NCBI GenBank assembly: GCA_944989445.1
Contig: CALYLW010001092.1
Location: 62,001-126,000 of the forward strand
Direction: 5' to 3'
DNA: 64,000 nucleotides
Source of the DNA: Ampullaceana balthica
Lineage: Eukaryota > Mollusca > Gastropoda > Lymnaeidae
Part shown: positions 10,641 to 22,139 of the stretch, one piece after another
How positions within the stretch are numbered: position 1 is the stretch's first letter
How the letters are laid out: each line of letters starts with the position of its first letter
Notes under the pieces: generated by a model
What the model was told of the DNA's origin: nothing
What the model saw: only the letters and a program-made list of their open reading frames with translations
Database searches by the model: none
Program-made: the position numbers and the translations under genes

Positions 10641-11541
10641 AGTTATAGCAAACAAAATTAAACCTTACCTAAATGATTTAGTGCACCCAGACCAACAATG
10701 TAAAGATAGAAATATAAATAACCATAACCACTTCATTAGAGACCTAATATATTATGCCAAAGATAAGAACATAGCAGCAAGTATCTTGGCCCTCGACCAA
10801 GAGAAAGCTTTCGATAGAGTATCTCACACATACTTACACAAAATACTTAATAAAAATAATCTAGGAAACTTCGTGTGTGACTGGATTAAAATAATATACA
10901 AAAATCCCTCCAGCAAACTTCTCATTAACAACACACTATCGGAGGGTATAGAAATACAAAGATCGGTTAGGCAGGGATGCCCACTTTCACCCTACCTATA
11001 TATCCTGGCGATAGAACCAGTGCTAGAGAAGATTAGACTAGATGACAAAATAAAAGGAATCAACACACAAAACAGAGGAGAAAGGAAGCTATTAGCATAC
11101 GCGGACGACACCATACTATTCCCGCAAAACAACAACTCAATCAATAGGATAATGGAAACATTTGAGGAATTTGGACTAGGGAACGGATCTAAAGTAAAAA
11201 TAACGAAATCAGAAATCATGGGAATCGGGAAACTCACGGATAAGGAAGACTACCTCTTTAATCTGGAAGGGAAGAAGGAGCTAAATATATATGTCCTAAC
11301 ATTCACCAACAACCCATGGGGGATACACAAAGGAACATGGGAATCACTAATTAAATTCGTAGACAAAACAATCACTCGATACCAATACACATCAAAGACA
11401 ATATTTGGAAGGAGCACACTAATTAACACCTTAATCATACCTAAATTAATTTACGTAGGAAATATTTTTGATATTCCCTCAGAAACCTTAACAAAACTTA
11501 ACTTATGGATTAGGAAATATATCTTTAGAAACACAAAATAG
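10625..11541 (+). pseudogene. LINE reverse transcriptase core
   Basis: The frame resumes with SKVIANKIKPYLNDLVHPDQ upstream of ATG 10681. Catalytic motif A is LALDQEKAFDRVSH (about 10775-10816), motif B is RQGCPLSPYLY (about 10966-10998), and motif C is AYADDTILF (about 11095-11121) with the two catalytic aspartates intact. A TAG at 11539-11541 ends the open frame, but the same phase continues downstream, so this is a point stop. Activity would require RNA-primed cDNA synthesis at the target; this copy cannot make the full protein. Confidence 0.92.
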
Positions 11542-12372
11542 AATATAAAGAAAACTACTTTAATGCAGAATAAATTAGATGGAGGAACAAACCTACAAGA
11601 TATAGAGACAAAAATTAAAGCCATGAGGATCAGATATATAGGACAGGCAATCAAGGACCACAAGAAACACTCACTAACACACTACTACATAGGTGTCAGA
11701 CTGACACGTCTGACACCGATGGATAACAAAACACCACACTACCTGGGGACGAGACTCCCCTCTTTTTATCAGACAAGCTTACGTGCAATAAGGAATAACG
11801 AGAGTTTAATCAACAAAACGAACAAGGAAATCTACAACCACCTGAGAGATCGACAGAAAACCCCTCATCTCGAGAGAATCAGGTGGTTGCGACATTTCAA
11901 CCAGATAGAAATAGAAGACACCTTTAAAAACTTACACATTAAAGAAATAGAACCTAGAGCTAGAGAAGTAACTTTCAGATTAATATATAATATGACACCA
12001 ACTTCAGGAAGACCTGAACATCAAACACCCCATAGACCAAGATGTCCTCTCTGTCAATATTTATTAATAGAGACAGAGAGACATCTGTTCTTGGAATGCA
12101 AAGAAATACAAAAAACCAAATCTACATTAACACAACTTTTAAAGGCTGGAACAAACTACCCAGTAAATATAGATAAAGCAATAACCCTAAACACGATTCC
12201 TAAATCATATAACGCAACTCAACATGTCATCAGCCTACGACTGTTGGCAGAGTACAGACTGCACATTTGGCAGTGCAGAACTAATGTAAATTTCAATAAA
12301 CACAAATATACCGAATCTTTAATAGAAACAATATTTAGAGCAAAATTTCAAAACGTAATAGACCAAACATAA
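11542..12372 (+). pseudogene. LINE C-terminal domain with zinc knuckle
   Basis: This continues the polymerase frame after the TAG. It contains IKAMRIRYIGQAIKDH, then VTFRLIYNMTPT, then RCPLCQYLLIETERHLFLEC. The last is a C-x2-C-x9-H-x4-C knuckle of the sort found at the C-terminus of L1-superfamily polyproteins. The frame ends naturally at TAA 12370-12372. About 270 residues are open from ATG 11563, but that ATG is internal and not a real start. Confidence 0.88.
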
Positions 12373-13010
12373 AGCTTAAGTATAAAGTAAGGACTATACC
12401 CAAGCTAAACTAAATTAATAATTTAATAAGCAAATAATATATGCTAAAGCTGTAAATAAATGTAAATATATTCACGTTCGCATAAAATGTAAAGGCAATA
12501 ACCACGGACAGTGTCTACGCTCAGAAATTCGTCTTTTCCTTTCAGAGAGGAATCGGCGGAACCCAGGACTTAGCCACGGACAAGTCGACTGGAGGAACAG
12601 CCATCATCCATCATCCTTTACCTGTACCTTGTTTCACACCATGTCACTTCTCGTCCCTCTCATTCTCATATTTCACTTCACGGGGCTTATCACCCACTTC
12701 ACCATGCCTTTCTAATTATTTACTGTGTTCATTGTTACTGTATTCCCATTGTATATCATATTGTCCTCTCATATCATTTCATTATCATCCAAAATTTGAA
12801 AAACCCAAAATAATAATAATGGAAAAAAAATAATGTTGTAATTTGTAAGGCCTTCAGCCAAATTTAAATGTAAATCTCAAAGAAATAAAAATATTAAAAT
12901 TAAACGCTATGTCCGAAAAAGGGACTGCAGCGGAGATCGATGATAGTAATTTGAAGTTTCCGCCGCAACCCCCTTTTTCTTTAAAAAAAAATAAAAAATA
13001 AATAAATTAT
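12373..13010 (+). other. LINE 3' untranslated region and A-rich tail
   Basis: No frame is present. The region holds a CCATCATCCATCATCC stretch and ends in an A-rich run (AAAAAAAATAAAAAATAAAT) directly abutting a module copy. This fits the 3' end of the LINE. Confidence 0.7.
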
Positions 13011-13320
13011 AAGTACATGTCACTTGATTTCGATCTCTAAAATTAGAGAAACTATCAATGTACAGCTTTATTGTTTCTATTACTCTTTGTTAAAAGTAAT
13101 TCAGTCAAAGCATTTAATGTTTCTAGTGTTATATAAAAGTATGACAAAAGGGGCATAGAATCATTTGAATATATTATTTCTTCAATTTTTTTTTAATTCT
13201 CATTGTAAAATCAAATACGTACAGCTGGCTGGTTAATGTGGTTAATGTTTGATATAAAGTAATCAGTTCAGCTCTAAGTAATTTACTGCAATCATTTCGT
13301 CACACGTGACCTAGTTAGAT
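13011..13320 (+). repeat. Half module of the 340-bp family (+), abutting the LINE tail
   Basis: AAGTACATGTCACTT (13011) is followed by GATTTCGATCTCTAAAATTAGAG. The following 300 bp match 3184-3490, including CGTACAGCTGGCTGGTTAA and CGTCACACGTGACCTA. The half with the GCACCGGTGC motif is absent; the LINE tail abuts the break. Confidence 0.75.
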
Positions 13321-13843
13321 ATATATATTTATATACGAGCAACAAAACATGTCCAAGGACGCTCCGCCACCGTTCGGGGGCATGTTGTAACTCCCCTCCA
13401 ACAGCCGTCTCGACCACGTCAGAAATAATATTCATTATATTTAAAAAAAAACTTGTAAAATCAAAGCTTTTTACTATAAATCCCAACGCGCATAAACAAT
13501 GGAAAACAGAAAAAACTCATGTTCCATATTTATATGCAATAACGTTAGATTTTATTATTTACTATTTTTGGAAACTTATGACATTTACATACCCACACTC
13601 ACATGAGCAAATGTAATTATGTGACATATGATGGAAAATTATTAGGTTTGGATCTTCAAATAAATATATCAAGTATTAAGCTTTACTGGGCCAACTATAT
13701 TTGAAGTTGTACATTTCAAATTCTCTGTTTCACCATGTGTATGGATAAATTAGATATTCCTTTAAACTTTAAAGGATCCTTGATCGCCAGTAAATACATA
13801 TAGTAGTTTTGTATTGGTTCCTGGTAGCTCCCTTGGATTAGGG
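13321..13843. other. No gene seen
   Basis: A+T-rich. TGTAAAATCAAAGCTTTTTACTATAAATCCC near 13455-13485 is a weak match to the end of the CCGTAAAAAC family. Confidence 0.45.
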
Positions 13844-14051
13844 CAGTGTTTCACAATTATTTTTTGTCATCCCCCCCCTCCCAGGAGGAAAGAAAACAAT
13901 TGCACACCCCTCCCCCGCGACTGTAAATAGTATCATTTGTCTATAAAATTGTTATAAGTACAGCTCTGCATAACGGTCAAACGAGCCCCCCTCTACGGAG
14001 CCTCTAGCCCCCCCCCCTTGTGAGGCGCGACCCACTATTTGAGAAACACTG
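13844..14051. mobile_element. hAT-type MITE with perfect 8-bp TSD
   Basis: The ends are CAGTGTTTCACAA and, reversed, CAGTGTTTCTCAAA. Both flanks carry GATTAGGG (13836-13843 and 14052-14059), the 8-bp target duplication typical of hAT transposition. The 208-bp interior is C-rich and non-coding, so it depended on a transposase from elsewhere. Confidence 0.92.
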
Positions 14052-14059
14052 GATTAGGG

Positions 14060-14954
14060 TAAGAGAAACAAACCCTATTTTATTTTACTTATTTCATCCA
14101 AGAATAATCCCACTGTCACGTGGCTTACCATAAGTTCCAAAATCAACACTTAAAAAAACATTTTTGGTACATGTGTTAACCAAAGCTTGAAATTCAACTT
14201 GAAGAATAATAGAATGACATTTTTTATACTTGTAATGTTTAGATCAAGATTATTTGGGGCACTTGATGCAGACATGCTTGCCATTGATACCAACACAATT
14301 TGGATAATCCCATTAATAGCTGCCCAAAATTTGGCAATCAATCTGTAACAATATTTCTGTATTTGAGTAAGGCATTTGTTCATCAACAAAACACTGCCAA
14401 ATAGCATCAGGTCTCATAAATTATTTTGAAATTGTTAAGTGGTTTATTCTATAAAATGAGAAGTCCTAAGTCTGTTTACTGGAATCTGAAAAAAACTTAA
14501 GTAAAAGTAAATTATTATTTTAACTAATATTTTGGACAAAGCAAACTATTACTATGTCATAACTTATCATCTGTATGAATATCAATATCGCCATAAAATT
14601 AATATAATTTATTAAAATGTGTCAGATAAGTGAACAAAATGCATATCAATTTAAATATTATCTAATAGTATCTAATATTTTGTAGACAACTCAGCAACAA
14701 ACTAAATTTTTCTAATAATAATAAATGATAATGTGCTGCGTTCACTATAGTCTATAGCCCTAAATTATATAAGCTTTGAATTTGAAAATTAATTACATTC
14801 TTAATAAATCTTAATAAAATAAAAATAAAAAGCCGTTAAAGTGATAAAAATTTCACTAACAGGTCAAAACTTCTACAAATGACAGTGATATTTGTCAAGA
14901 TGTTCAATAAGTAGTTAACTAATGTAAATTAGCTTACTTTAATAATAATTATTA
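14060..14954. other. No gene seen
   Basis: A+T-rich intergenic DNA. An 85-residue minus frame at 14150-14407 has no recognisable motif, start context or neighbour to support it. Confidence 0.5.
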
Positions 14955-14958
14955 GCCT

Positions 14959-15230
14959 AAGTGTCCGTCCAGAAAGTACGTCCCGCTATTTTGGACCATT
15001 TTTAAATCCCTCCTGTCAAAAACCTAGGACCCCCCCTCCCCTCCCCCTAAAGTACGTCACACTTTCGAACAAAAATGTTGCTTTTTATTAACAAAATAAT
15101 TAAAATTTAATTTAAAAAACACATCGTGACGTCAAACATGGTCGGACACCCCCCTGCACCATGTTACAATCTGCCACACTTTCTTACACCCCCTCCTCTG
15201 GAGCGTGACGTATTTTATGGACAGCCCCTT
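14959..15230. mobile_element. MITE, second copy of the GTCCATAAAGTACG family
   Basis: The ends are AAGTGTCCGTCCAGAAAGTA and, reversed, AAGGGGCTGTCCATAAAATA. The 4-bp word GCCT flanks both sides (14955-14958 and 15231-15234) and may be the TSD. The interior closely matches 2395-2678. Confidence 0.82.
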
Positions 15231-15455
15231 GCCTTATTAGGATTTAAAATTATTTTTTTTCAAACACAAATTAACTTACCTCAGCGTGTTAAGGCCAGCC
15301 TTTCTTCGGGAGAAATTGATTTCCAAAATTAGTTGTTTTATTTTAATATGTGGTCTTATTCTATTTAATTAAATCTTTTAACAAATGTTTAGGTCTCATC
15401 CTGAAAATTTTATAAAAATAAAAGCTTCTTGGACGACAAACTACTACGGTGACTT

Positions 15456-15901
15456 TAACTCTAACTCTAACTCTAACTCTAACTCTAACTCTAGCTCTAA
15501 CTCTAACTCTAACTCTAACTCTAACTCTAACTCTAACTCTAACTCTAGCTCTAACTCTAACTCTAACTCTAACTCTAACTCTAGCTCTAACTCTAACTCT
15601 AACTCTAACTCTAACTCTAACTCTAGCTCTAACTCTAACTCTAACTCTAACTCTAACTCTAACTCTAACTCTAACTCTAACTCTAACTCTAACTCTAGCT
15701 CTAACTCTAACTCTAACTCTAACTCTAACTCTAACTCTAACTCTAACTCTAACTCTAACTCTAACTCTAACTCTAACTCTAACTTTAACTCTAACTCTAA
15801 CTCTAACTCTAACTCTAACTCTAACTCTAACTCTAACTCTAACTCTAACTCTAACTCTAACTCTAACTCTAACTCTAACTCTAACTCTAACTCTAACTCT
15901 A
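15456..15901. repeat. (TAACTC)n hexamer array, about 74 copies
   Basis: The hexamer is almost perfect, with single-base variants TAGCTC at intervals in the left half and one TAACTT. The right half is more homogeneous. As 6 is a multiple of three, it yields spurious low-complexity frames on both strands (SN, TL and EL dipeptides). It is not the animal telomere repeat TTAGGG. Confidence 0.98.
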
Positions 15902-16347
15902 GTGCCAGCGGCTTAGGCAACAATCAACAATGTTTCAATGTATGAAATTCATAAATTCAACAATCTTAAATCTCTACAAGATTTGGGTTTAACCACATGT
16001 CTCTCTGACCTTTACCCATCATAATAAATACGTGGTGAAATATATTTATATGATTTTTATCTATTCTAATTCTATATGCAAATATTAACTTAAAACAGTG
16101 GTTGTTAAGTTAAACAAATAAAAACGAAAGAAGGCAATGTCTATATTAACAAACAAAATGTGTGTCTAAAAAGCGAAAAGGAGAAAGGTTAAATGTTGTT
16201 GTCAAGACAAACAATGAAAATCGCGCGATATCAGCTGAAGCAAACGCTTGCAGTGTAACACCCTCAAATATACATTTCAGATGCGTGTTCGCGCGTATAC
16301 TAGATTGGCGAATTCGCGTGCAGTGTAACCACAGCCTAAAATAATTA
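15902..16347. other. No gene seen; possible MITE end
   Basis: Overlapping 60- and 86-residue frames on both strands at 16146-16406 have no motif. GCGTGCAGTGTAACCACAGC near 16316-16336 and TTGCAGTGTAACACCC near 16250 resemble subterminal repeats of DNA transposons, but no paired end was found. Confidence 0.4.
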
Positions 16348-16687
16348 CACACCACTCTCCCGTCATAATCTGACTTTAAAATCGTTTCACACCACTCTCC
16401 CGTCATAATCTGCCTTTAAAATTGATACATAAAATTAGTCATGGTATACCACCACACCTACTATTTAATCATGCAAAAAGTCTTTCACAAATTATTTTTA
16501 AAAAAAACCTTTCTCATTTATGCACCTAGGTAAACATTTTATTTCACGTTGTTATTGGTTCATTTTAATAATATTTTAAATATTAAAAAATAATAATAGG
16601 GATACACGAAATGTTACCAGTTATGAATGACCCATAGGTTGCAAATGGCAACATAATTGTAACCACGAAGAATTCAAGATATAATTA

Positions 16688-18541
16688 TCTATATATATAT
16701 ATAAATCAATGTATGTATGTATGTATGTATGTATGTATGTATGTATGTATGTATGTATGTATGTATGTATGTATGCATGTCTGTTATAGCTGACTAAACC
16801 ATTCATCCGATCGCCATGAAACTTTTGGAGACTTTTGAGTACGCTCCTGGGATGGAAATAGGCTACTTTTTTTTCAAAATTTAACACTCATGGGGCGCCG
16901 GGGGCCCATAATGAGAATTTTTTCTTATATGAGCTATATAAAAATTAGTTTAAGGCTTAGCTGCTTGGAAAATGAATGGATCTTCACCAAACTTGGTACA
17001 TAACAACTTGATAGCCTATATTAAAGTATCATATGGCATTGAACTCCTAATGTCCATTCCTTCGGGGCCGGGGCCCAAAATCTTTTTTTTTGTAAGCGTT
17101 ATATACTTTATTCCCGTTATGATTTACATGATCTTGAAAAGCATTGACTAATATATCTATCATGATCCAGATTGAAATGAACAGGCATTTTAAAGTTAAT
17201 TTCTTGCACCGATTGGGCCCGGGGGCCCTTAATGTTGTTTTTGCTAATATATATATATATAAAAATCAATGTATATCTGTTTGAATGTCCTTTATAGCTG
17301 ACTAAACCATTCATCCGATCATCATGAAACTTTTGGAGACTGTTGAGTACACATATGGAATGGTAACTGGCAACTTTTTTTCTAAATTTATCACTCTTGG
17401 GGCGCCGGGGGCCCATAATGTCATTTTTTGCTTATATGAGCTATATAAAATTTAGTTTCAGCGCTAGCTACTGTGTAAATTGATAGATCTTAACCAAACT
17501 ATGTATATAAAAATTTGATAGCCAATATTAAAACACTAAAGGGAACTGAACTCCTAATAGCCATTCCTTCGGGGCTGGGGGCCCAAAAAGTTCTTTTTCT
17601 TAAACGTTTAAGATTTTATTCACCATTCAATTATTAACAATCTTGACAAATAATGACACATGAATCCATTATTATACATATTGAAATGAACAGGTGTTTG
17701 AACTTTATATCTTGCACTGAATGTGCCCTGGGGCCCTTAATGTCGTTTTTTGCTTATTTGAGCTATATGAAAATTAGTGTTTGCGTTAGCTACTGAGTAA
17801 ATGAATGGATCTTAACCAAAATTTGCATACAAAAACTTAGTAGCCCATATTGACATAATTAAGGTTTCTGAACTTCTAATGTCATTTTCTTCGGTGCCGG
17901 AGGGCCCCACATGTCTTTTTTCATATATGTTTAAGATATTTTTGCCATTCACTTTTTAACGATCTTGATAAATATATCCATGATGAAACTGAATTGAAAT
18001 GTAAAGGTTTTTGAAATTGACATCTCTCAGCGAATAGGCCCGGGGCCCCTTTATGTAGTTTTATTCACTATATTAGCTATATTAAAATTAGTTTAAGCGT
18101 TAGATAATGAGAAAATAAATGGATTTTGACTAAAGTTAGAATATAAAAAGTTATGAACCTATAATATATTACTATAGGGCACTGAACTTCTAATTTCCAT
18201 TCCCTCGGAGCTGGGGACCCCAAATGTCTTTTTTACTGCACAGTAACAATTTAATTCCCCATTCAATTTTACACGATATTGAGAAATTTAGCTTGAGTAC
18301 AATGGCAATAAAAAAATTAAATTATCACTTATTTTTCGGCTGGGCCCCTTAACATCGTTTTTCTTTTTGTAAGCTTTTTAATTATTAATTTATTTATCAG
18401 TTTGCTATTAAACTTGGACTTTTTTTTTGCTCACTTCCCCGAAGGTTTATGGCATAATTCTTTTAAAACATACAACTCATTGGTTTCTTTCAATTTATTC
18501 ATTTTGAATGAGATCGTTGCAACGCACGACGGGTCTGCTAG
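16688..18541 (+). mobile_element. Helitron-like non-autonomous element A
   Basis: The element begins TCTATATATATATATAAATC and ends with ACGACGGGTCTGCTAG. A perfect 10-bp palindrome CGTTGCAACG lies just upstream of the end, in the place of a Helitron 3' hairpin. It sits between host A (16687) and T (18542) without TSD. The opposite arm shows the uninterrupted site at 33410/33411, which proves both boundaries. The interior is a chain of diverged units of about 310-330 bp, each with GGGGCCC-type words and ATTCCTTCGGGGC. No Rep or helicase is encoded, and a (TATG)n microsatellite follows the 5' end. Confidence 0.85.
16706..16775. repeat. (TATG)n microsatellite
   Basis: An almost pure tetranucleotide run sits immediately inside the 5' end of Helitron-like element A. 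Its counterpart in the second element is an (ATAC)n run at about 53484-53570. Confidence 0.95.
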
Positions 18542-18726
18542 TGCGTTATAAAAATATGGAGATATTGGGGTACAAATGATTTCATTTTTAAAAAAAAACT
18601 TTAACTATACACATTTATTACAACTGAATTGATTAAAATTAGGGCACATTTTGGGTATCTGAAAAACAGGAATAAAACTTTTTGTAACACACTAATTTTG
18701 CTATCTTACAGGACGTGCTATAAAAG

Positions 18727-19140
18727 TCAATTTCCGTCAGCGCCGAACCACAAAGCACCGGTACTGAATCGCCAGAAACACAAATTTACTTGAGTCGACT
18801 TAGTTTGCAATATTTGGAGGATTTAATTTAAGTGTTTATGAAAATATATTTAACAATAAGACTTCTATAACACTAAGTATTAAAAGCTTGCGTTACATAT
18901 TTTGTTTTCATTAAAATTGTTTAAAAAATAGTTTAAAATATAAATAAAATAAAAGAGTATTTATTTATTATGAGATTATTTCAAATTTAGAAAACAATAA
19001 AATTAATATATTTACTATATGCAAAATATTATCTATTTGAAATTTCGTTGTGGAATTTATCAGACTCATTAGAGATACAATATATCATAACCAAGTGGCA
19101 CGCCACTTGAACTCGATCCCTATAAATATGTATTCAATGT
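18727..19140 (+). repeat. 340-bp palindromic module, left arm outer copy (+)
   Basis: CAGCGCCGAACCACAAAGCACCGGTAC ends at 18764 and AAGTGGCACGCCACTT spans 19093-19108, 338 bp apart. The second motif is followed by GAACTCGATCCCT. Its inverted partner is at 32800-33240. Confidence 0.88.
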
Positions 19141-19456
19141 CAATGAACATTAAACGATTCACCTACCTTAAATATTTCCTTTATCCAATTAAAACACCAT
19201 AGCAAAAATGAACTTTTTTTAACATTATCTTAATCCGGCCGTCACATTTACTTTCCTAGACTTTGAGATTTATTTTAAACATTTCACATTCATTTCAAAT
19301 ATATTTTGTGTATAGTATTGTAGATAAAGAATCCATTTACATTATAAAAAAATGCTAAATCATGTAAATAACAATGTTTTAATGTGCCTACGAAACATTA
19401 TCCACTTGACTTTCAGTTATCAATAATTTTGTTGTATAAAATAGTTTGTACAAGTA

Positions 19457-20098
19457 AAGTAATGGGGATGAGACTGCAATTAGGCTTTTAAATAGGTAAA
19501 TGTATAAAATAAAAACAGGGTATCAGTAGGCCTGACAGGAAGTAACACAACAGCGAACGTTTCGGCAAAGAGCCTTCCTCAACGGACAAATAGTACACAA
19601 ATGAAACGAATACAACGAAATAATAGAAAAAACACTTAGCTGCGGTGAAATCCAAGCAGTCCAGTAGAGATAAAGTAAGGAGAGAAAAGTAAGAGCTTAT
19701 ATAGGAAAGGATAGGGTGGCAGTGGCAAATCAATCAGCTTTTCAGTGCGAACACAACGTTGATCCCATGTGTTGTAAGAGTCCCATACTCATGGATTAGT
19801 CTATTCTCCAGACTGACCCGGCCGGGTGTGTTTGTACAAGAAACCAAGGCGGTGACAGACATGTCATCGACGCCCATGTGGTAATGTACATTGGTGAGAC
19901 GGGGAGGTTACTCTCCTGTCGTATCGCGGAGCATGTACGTGCCATTAAACAAGACAAACAGTGTCCTGTCTCCCGACACTTAAATGGACGGAACCACATG
20001 GGCGTCCGATGAGGAAGGCTCCTTGCCGAAACGTTCGCTGTTGTGTTACGTCCTGTCAAGCCTACTAATACTCTGTTTTTATTTTATATATTTACCTA
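19457..20098 (+). mobile_element. Penelope-like element remnant with inverted terminal repeats
   Basis: It is flanked by TTTGTACAAGTA at 19445-19456 and 20099-20110, a 12-bp TSD. The opposite arm has one copy of this word at 32490-32501 and no insert, which gives the empty site. The ends carry roughly 80-bp inverted repeats (19490s and 20070s). Each contains a sequence like GATGAGGAAGGCTCCTTG followed by CCGAAACGTTCG. This resembles the conserved core of the hammerhead ribozymes known from Penelope-like elements, with a deviation in the CTGATGAG box. The interior encodes a GIY-YIG fragment. The reverse transcriptase is missing. Confidence 0.8.
19818..20010 (+). pseudogene. GIY-YIG endonuclease fragment of the Penelope-like element
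   Basis: One plus-strand frame reads TDPAGCVCTRNQGGDRHVID, then MYIGETGRLLSCRIAEH, then VRAIKQDKQCPVSRHLNG. The YIG triplet followed by ETG, a downstream arginine and an E-H pair are the usual signature of the GIY-YIG nuclease found C-terminal to the Penelope reverse transcriptase. Only about 65 residues are present, and no start or complete domain can be assigned. The family role is target nicking before reverse transcription. This copy is a fragment flanked by the element's inverted ends. Confidence 0.75.
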
Positions 20099-20204
20099 TT
20101 TGTACAAGTAACAGCAAGAAATTGGCTTTCACGTGAACTTTTCTATAATTAAATTATCTTTAAACTAAGAAAAACGTAACAATACAAATGTAATATTAAT
20201 TAGG

Positions 20205-20330
20205 GGACAGCCGGATATAATTCCGGATATCCGGACAGAATATTAGGATTTTCGCCACTATCCGGATGCGGCAAATACTTATTGCAGATCCGAATAATAT
20301 CCGGATATCAATGTAGTAAAAAAAAGTTGA
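20205..20330. repeat. TCCGGATA-rich segment, paired with 32285-32400
   Basis: Repeated ATCCGGATA and CCGGATATCCGG palindromic words occur within 115 bp, and the segment is conserved in both arms. A shorter CCGGATTATCCGGA occurs at 23942. It may be a MITE, but no ends could be set. Confidence 0.6.
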
Positions 20331-20624
20331 ACTCAAATTAAATTAGAATTAATAAGTTTATAAACAATTATATTAAAAGTAAAAAAACAATAACCAGAAA
20401 TCAGTACATTTAACAAGAATGGTTTGTGAGAGAGCATTCTGAACAGCGGGGAAGACACATAATGATAAGCGTTCTCACTTGTCGTCCAACAAACTTGGGA
20501 TGTTATTGTTCTTGAAAAAGAATTTGGGTATGACAAACACAGAAATTTTTCGACACTTGAAAATTGAAGAAACAAACTACAAACTTGAATCATAACCTCT
20601 AAAATCATATGGTTTTTCCATTAA

Positions 20625-21841
20625 AACTGTTTCCTCCAAGTTTGTAATGTTTCTAACATAGCAATCTTATTGTAACTGTTTCCTCCAAGTTTGTAATGTT
20701 TCTAACATAGCAATCTTATTGTAACTGTTTCCTCCAAATGTGTAATGTTTCTAACATAGCAATCTTATTGTAATTGTTTAATCCAAGTTAGTAATATTTC
20801 TAACATAGCAATCTTATTGTAACTGTTTTCCTCTAAGTTTGTAATGTTTCTAACATAGCAATATTATTGTAACTGTTTCATCCAAGTTCGTAATGTTTCT
20901 AGCATAGCAATCTTATTGTAACTGTTTTATCCAAGTTTGAAATGTTTCTAACATAGCAATCTTATTGTAACTGTTTCCTCCAAGTTTGTAATGTTTCTAA
21001 CATAGCAATCTTATTGTAACTGTTTCATCCAAGTTCGTAATGTGTCTAACATAGCAATCTTATTGTAACTGTTTCATCCAAGTTCGTAATGTTTCTAACA
21101 TAGCAATCTTATTGTAACTGTTTTATCCAAGTTTGTAATGTTTCTAACATAGCAATCTTATTGTAACTGTTTCCTCCAAGTTTGTAATGTTTCTAACATA
21201 GCAATCTTATTGTAACTGTTTCATCCAAGTTCGTAATGTTTCTAATATAGCAATCTTATTGTAACTGTTTCATCCAAGTTCGTAATGTTTCTAACATAGC
21301 AATCTTATTGTAACTGTTTCATCCAAGTTTGTAATGTTTCTAACATAGCAATCTTATTGTAACTGTTTCATCCAAGTTTCGTTATGTTTCTAACATAGCA
21401 ATCTTATTGTAACTGTTTCATCCAAGTTTGTAATGTTTCTAACATAGCAATCTTATTGTAACTGTTTCATCCAAGTTTGTAATGTTTCTAACATAGCAAT
21501 CTTATTGTAACTGTTTCCTCCAAGTTTGTAATGTTTCTAACATAGCAATCTTATTGTAACTGTTTCATCCATGTTTTGTAATGTTTCTAACATAGCAATG
21601 TTATTGTAACTGTTTCATCCAAGTTTGTAATGTTTCTAACATAGCAATCTTATTGTAACTGTTTCATCCAAATGTGTAATGTTTCTAACATAGCAATCTT
21701 ATTGTAACTGTTTAATCCAAGTTTGTAATGTTTCTAACATAGCAATCTTATTGTAACTGTTTCATCCAAGTTTGTAATGTTTCTAACATAGCAATGTTAT
21801 TGTAACTGTTTCATCCAAGTTTGTAATGTTTCTAACATAGC
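20625..21841. repeat. 49-bp minisatellite, about 25 copies (left arm)
   Basis: Units contain TAATGTTTCTAACATAGCAA and TCTTATTGTAACTGTTTC. Variants are CCTCC or CATCC, and TTTG or TTCG. The corresponding place in the right arm (31735-31976) has only about five copies, so the array expanded in the left arm or contracted in the right. Confidence 0.97.
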
Positions 21842-22139
21842 GGTAGTATGTTTGTCATGATTTAAGTAGGTACTTCAAACATAGTTAGTTTAAAGTGTTA
21901 GAGATTATAAAAGGATGGGGAACTGCTTTATAAACTCAAACAGTTAGGACATATACCAAAATCTTACTACCGTTTTTCTGTTTGATGACGTAATCTTGAA
22001 CATATTGAATTTATCATGTAATGATGTTGTCAGGAATATTTATTAATTAAAAAAAAATAGTACAATTGAACTAAATACGATAAAAGCTTGATACAAAAAC
22101 TGATGAATTTTAAGTCGCGATGGTCTCGGGAATCGTAAA

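Larger units (their letters stand above)
9309..13010 (+). mobile_element. Tx1-like (L1 superfamily) LINE, 5'-truncated
   Basis: A non-LTR retrotransposon copy starts inside the endonuclease domain and runs through reverse transcriptase, a zinc-knuckle tail and a 3' untranslated region of about 630 bp. It ends in an A-rich tail at about 12980-13010. Residue patterns such as ALDQEKAFDRVSH and RQGCPLSPYLYILAIEP are those of the L1/Tx1 branch. ORF1 and the endonuclease N-terminus are missing. The copy is inactive through one frameshift and one in-frame stop, but few lesions suggest a moderately young insertion. The same family recurs on the minus strand at 62600-63823. Confidence 0.9.

Noticed and set aside
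15456..15901. Interstitial telomere repeat
   Set aside because: The unit is TAACTC, not the common animal TTAGGG/CCCTAA.
15385..15945. Low-complexity SN/TL/EL-repeat proteins of 155-186 residues on both strands
   Set aside because: Produced entirely by the hexamer array; frames overlap on both strands.
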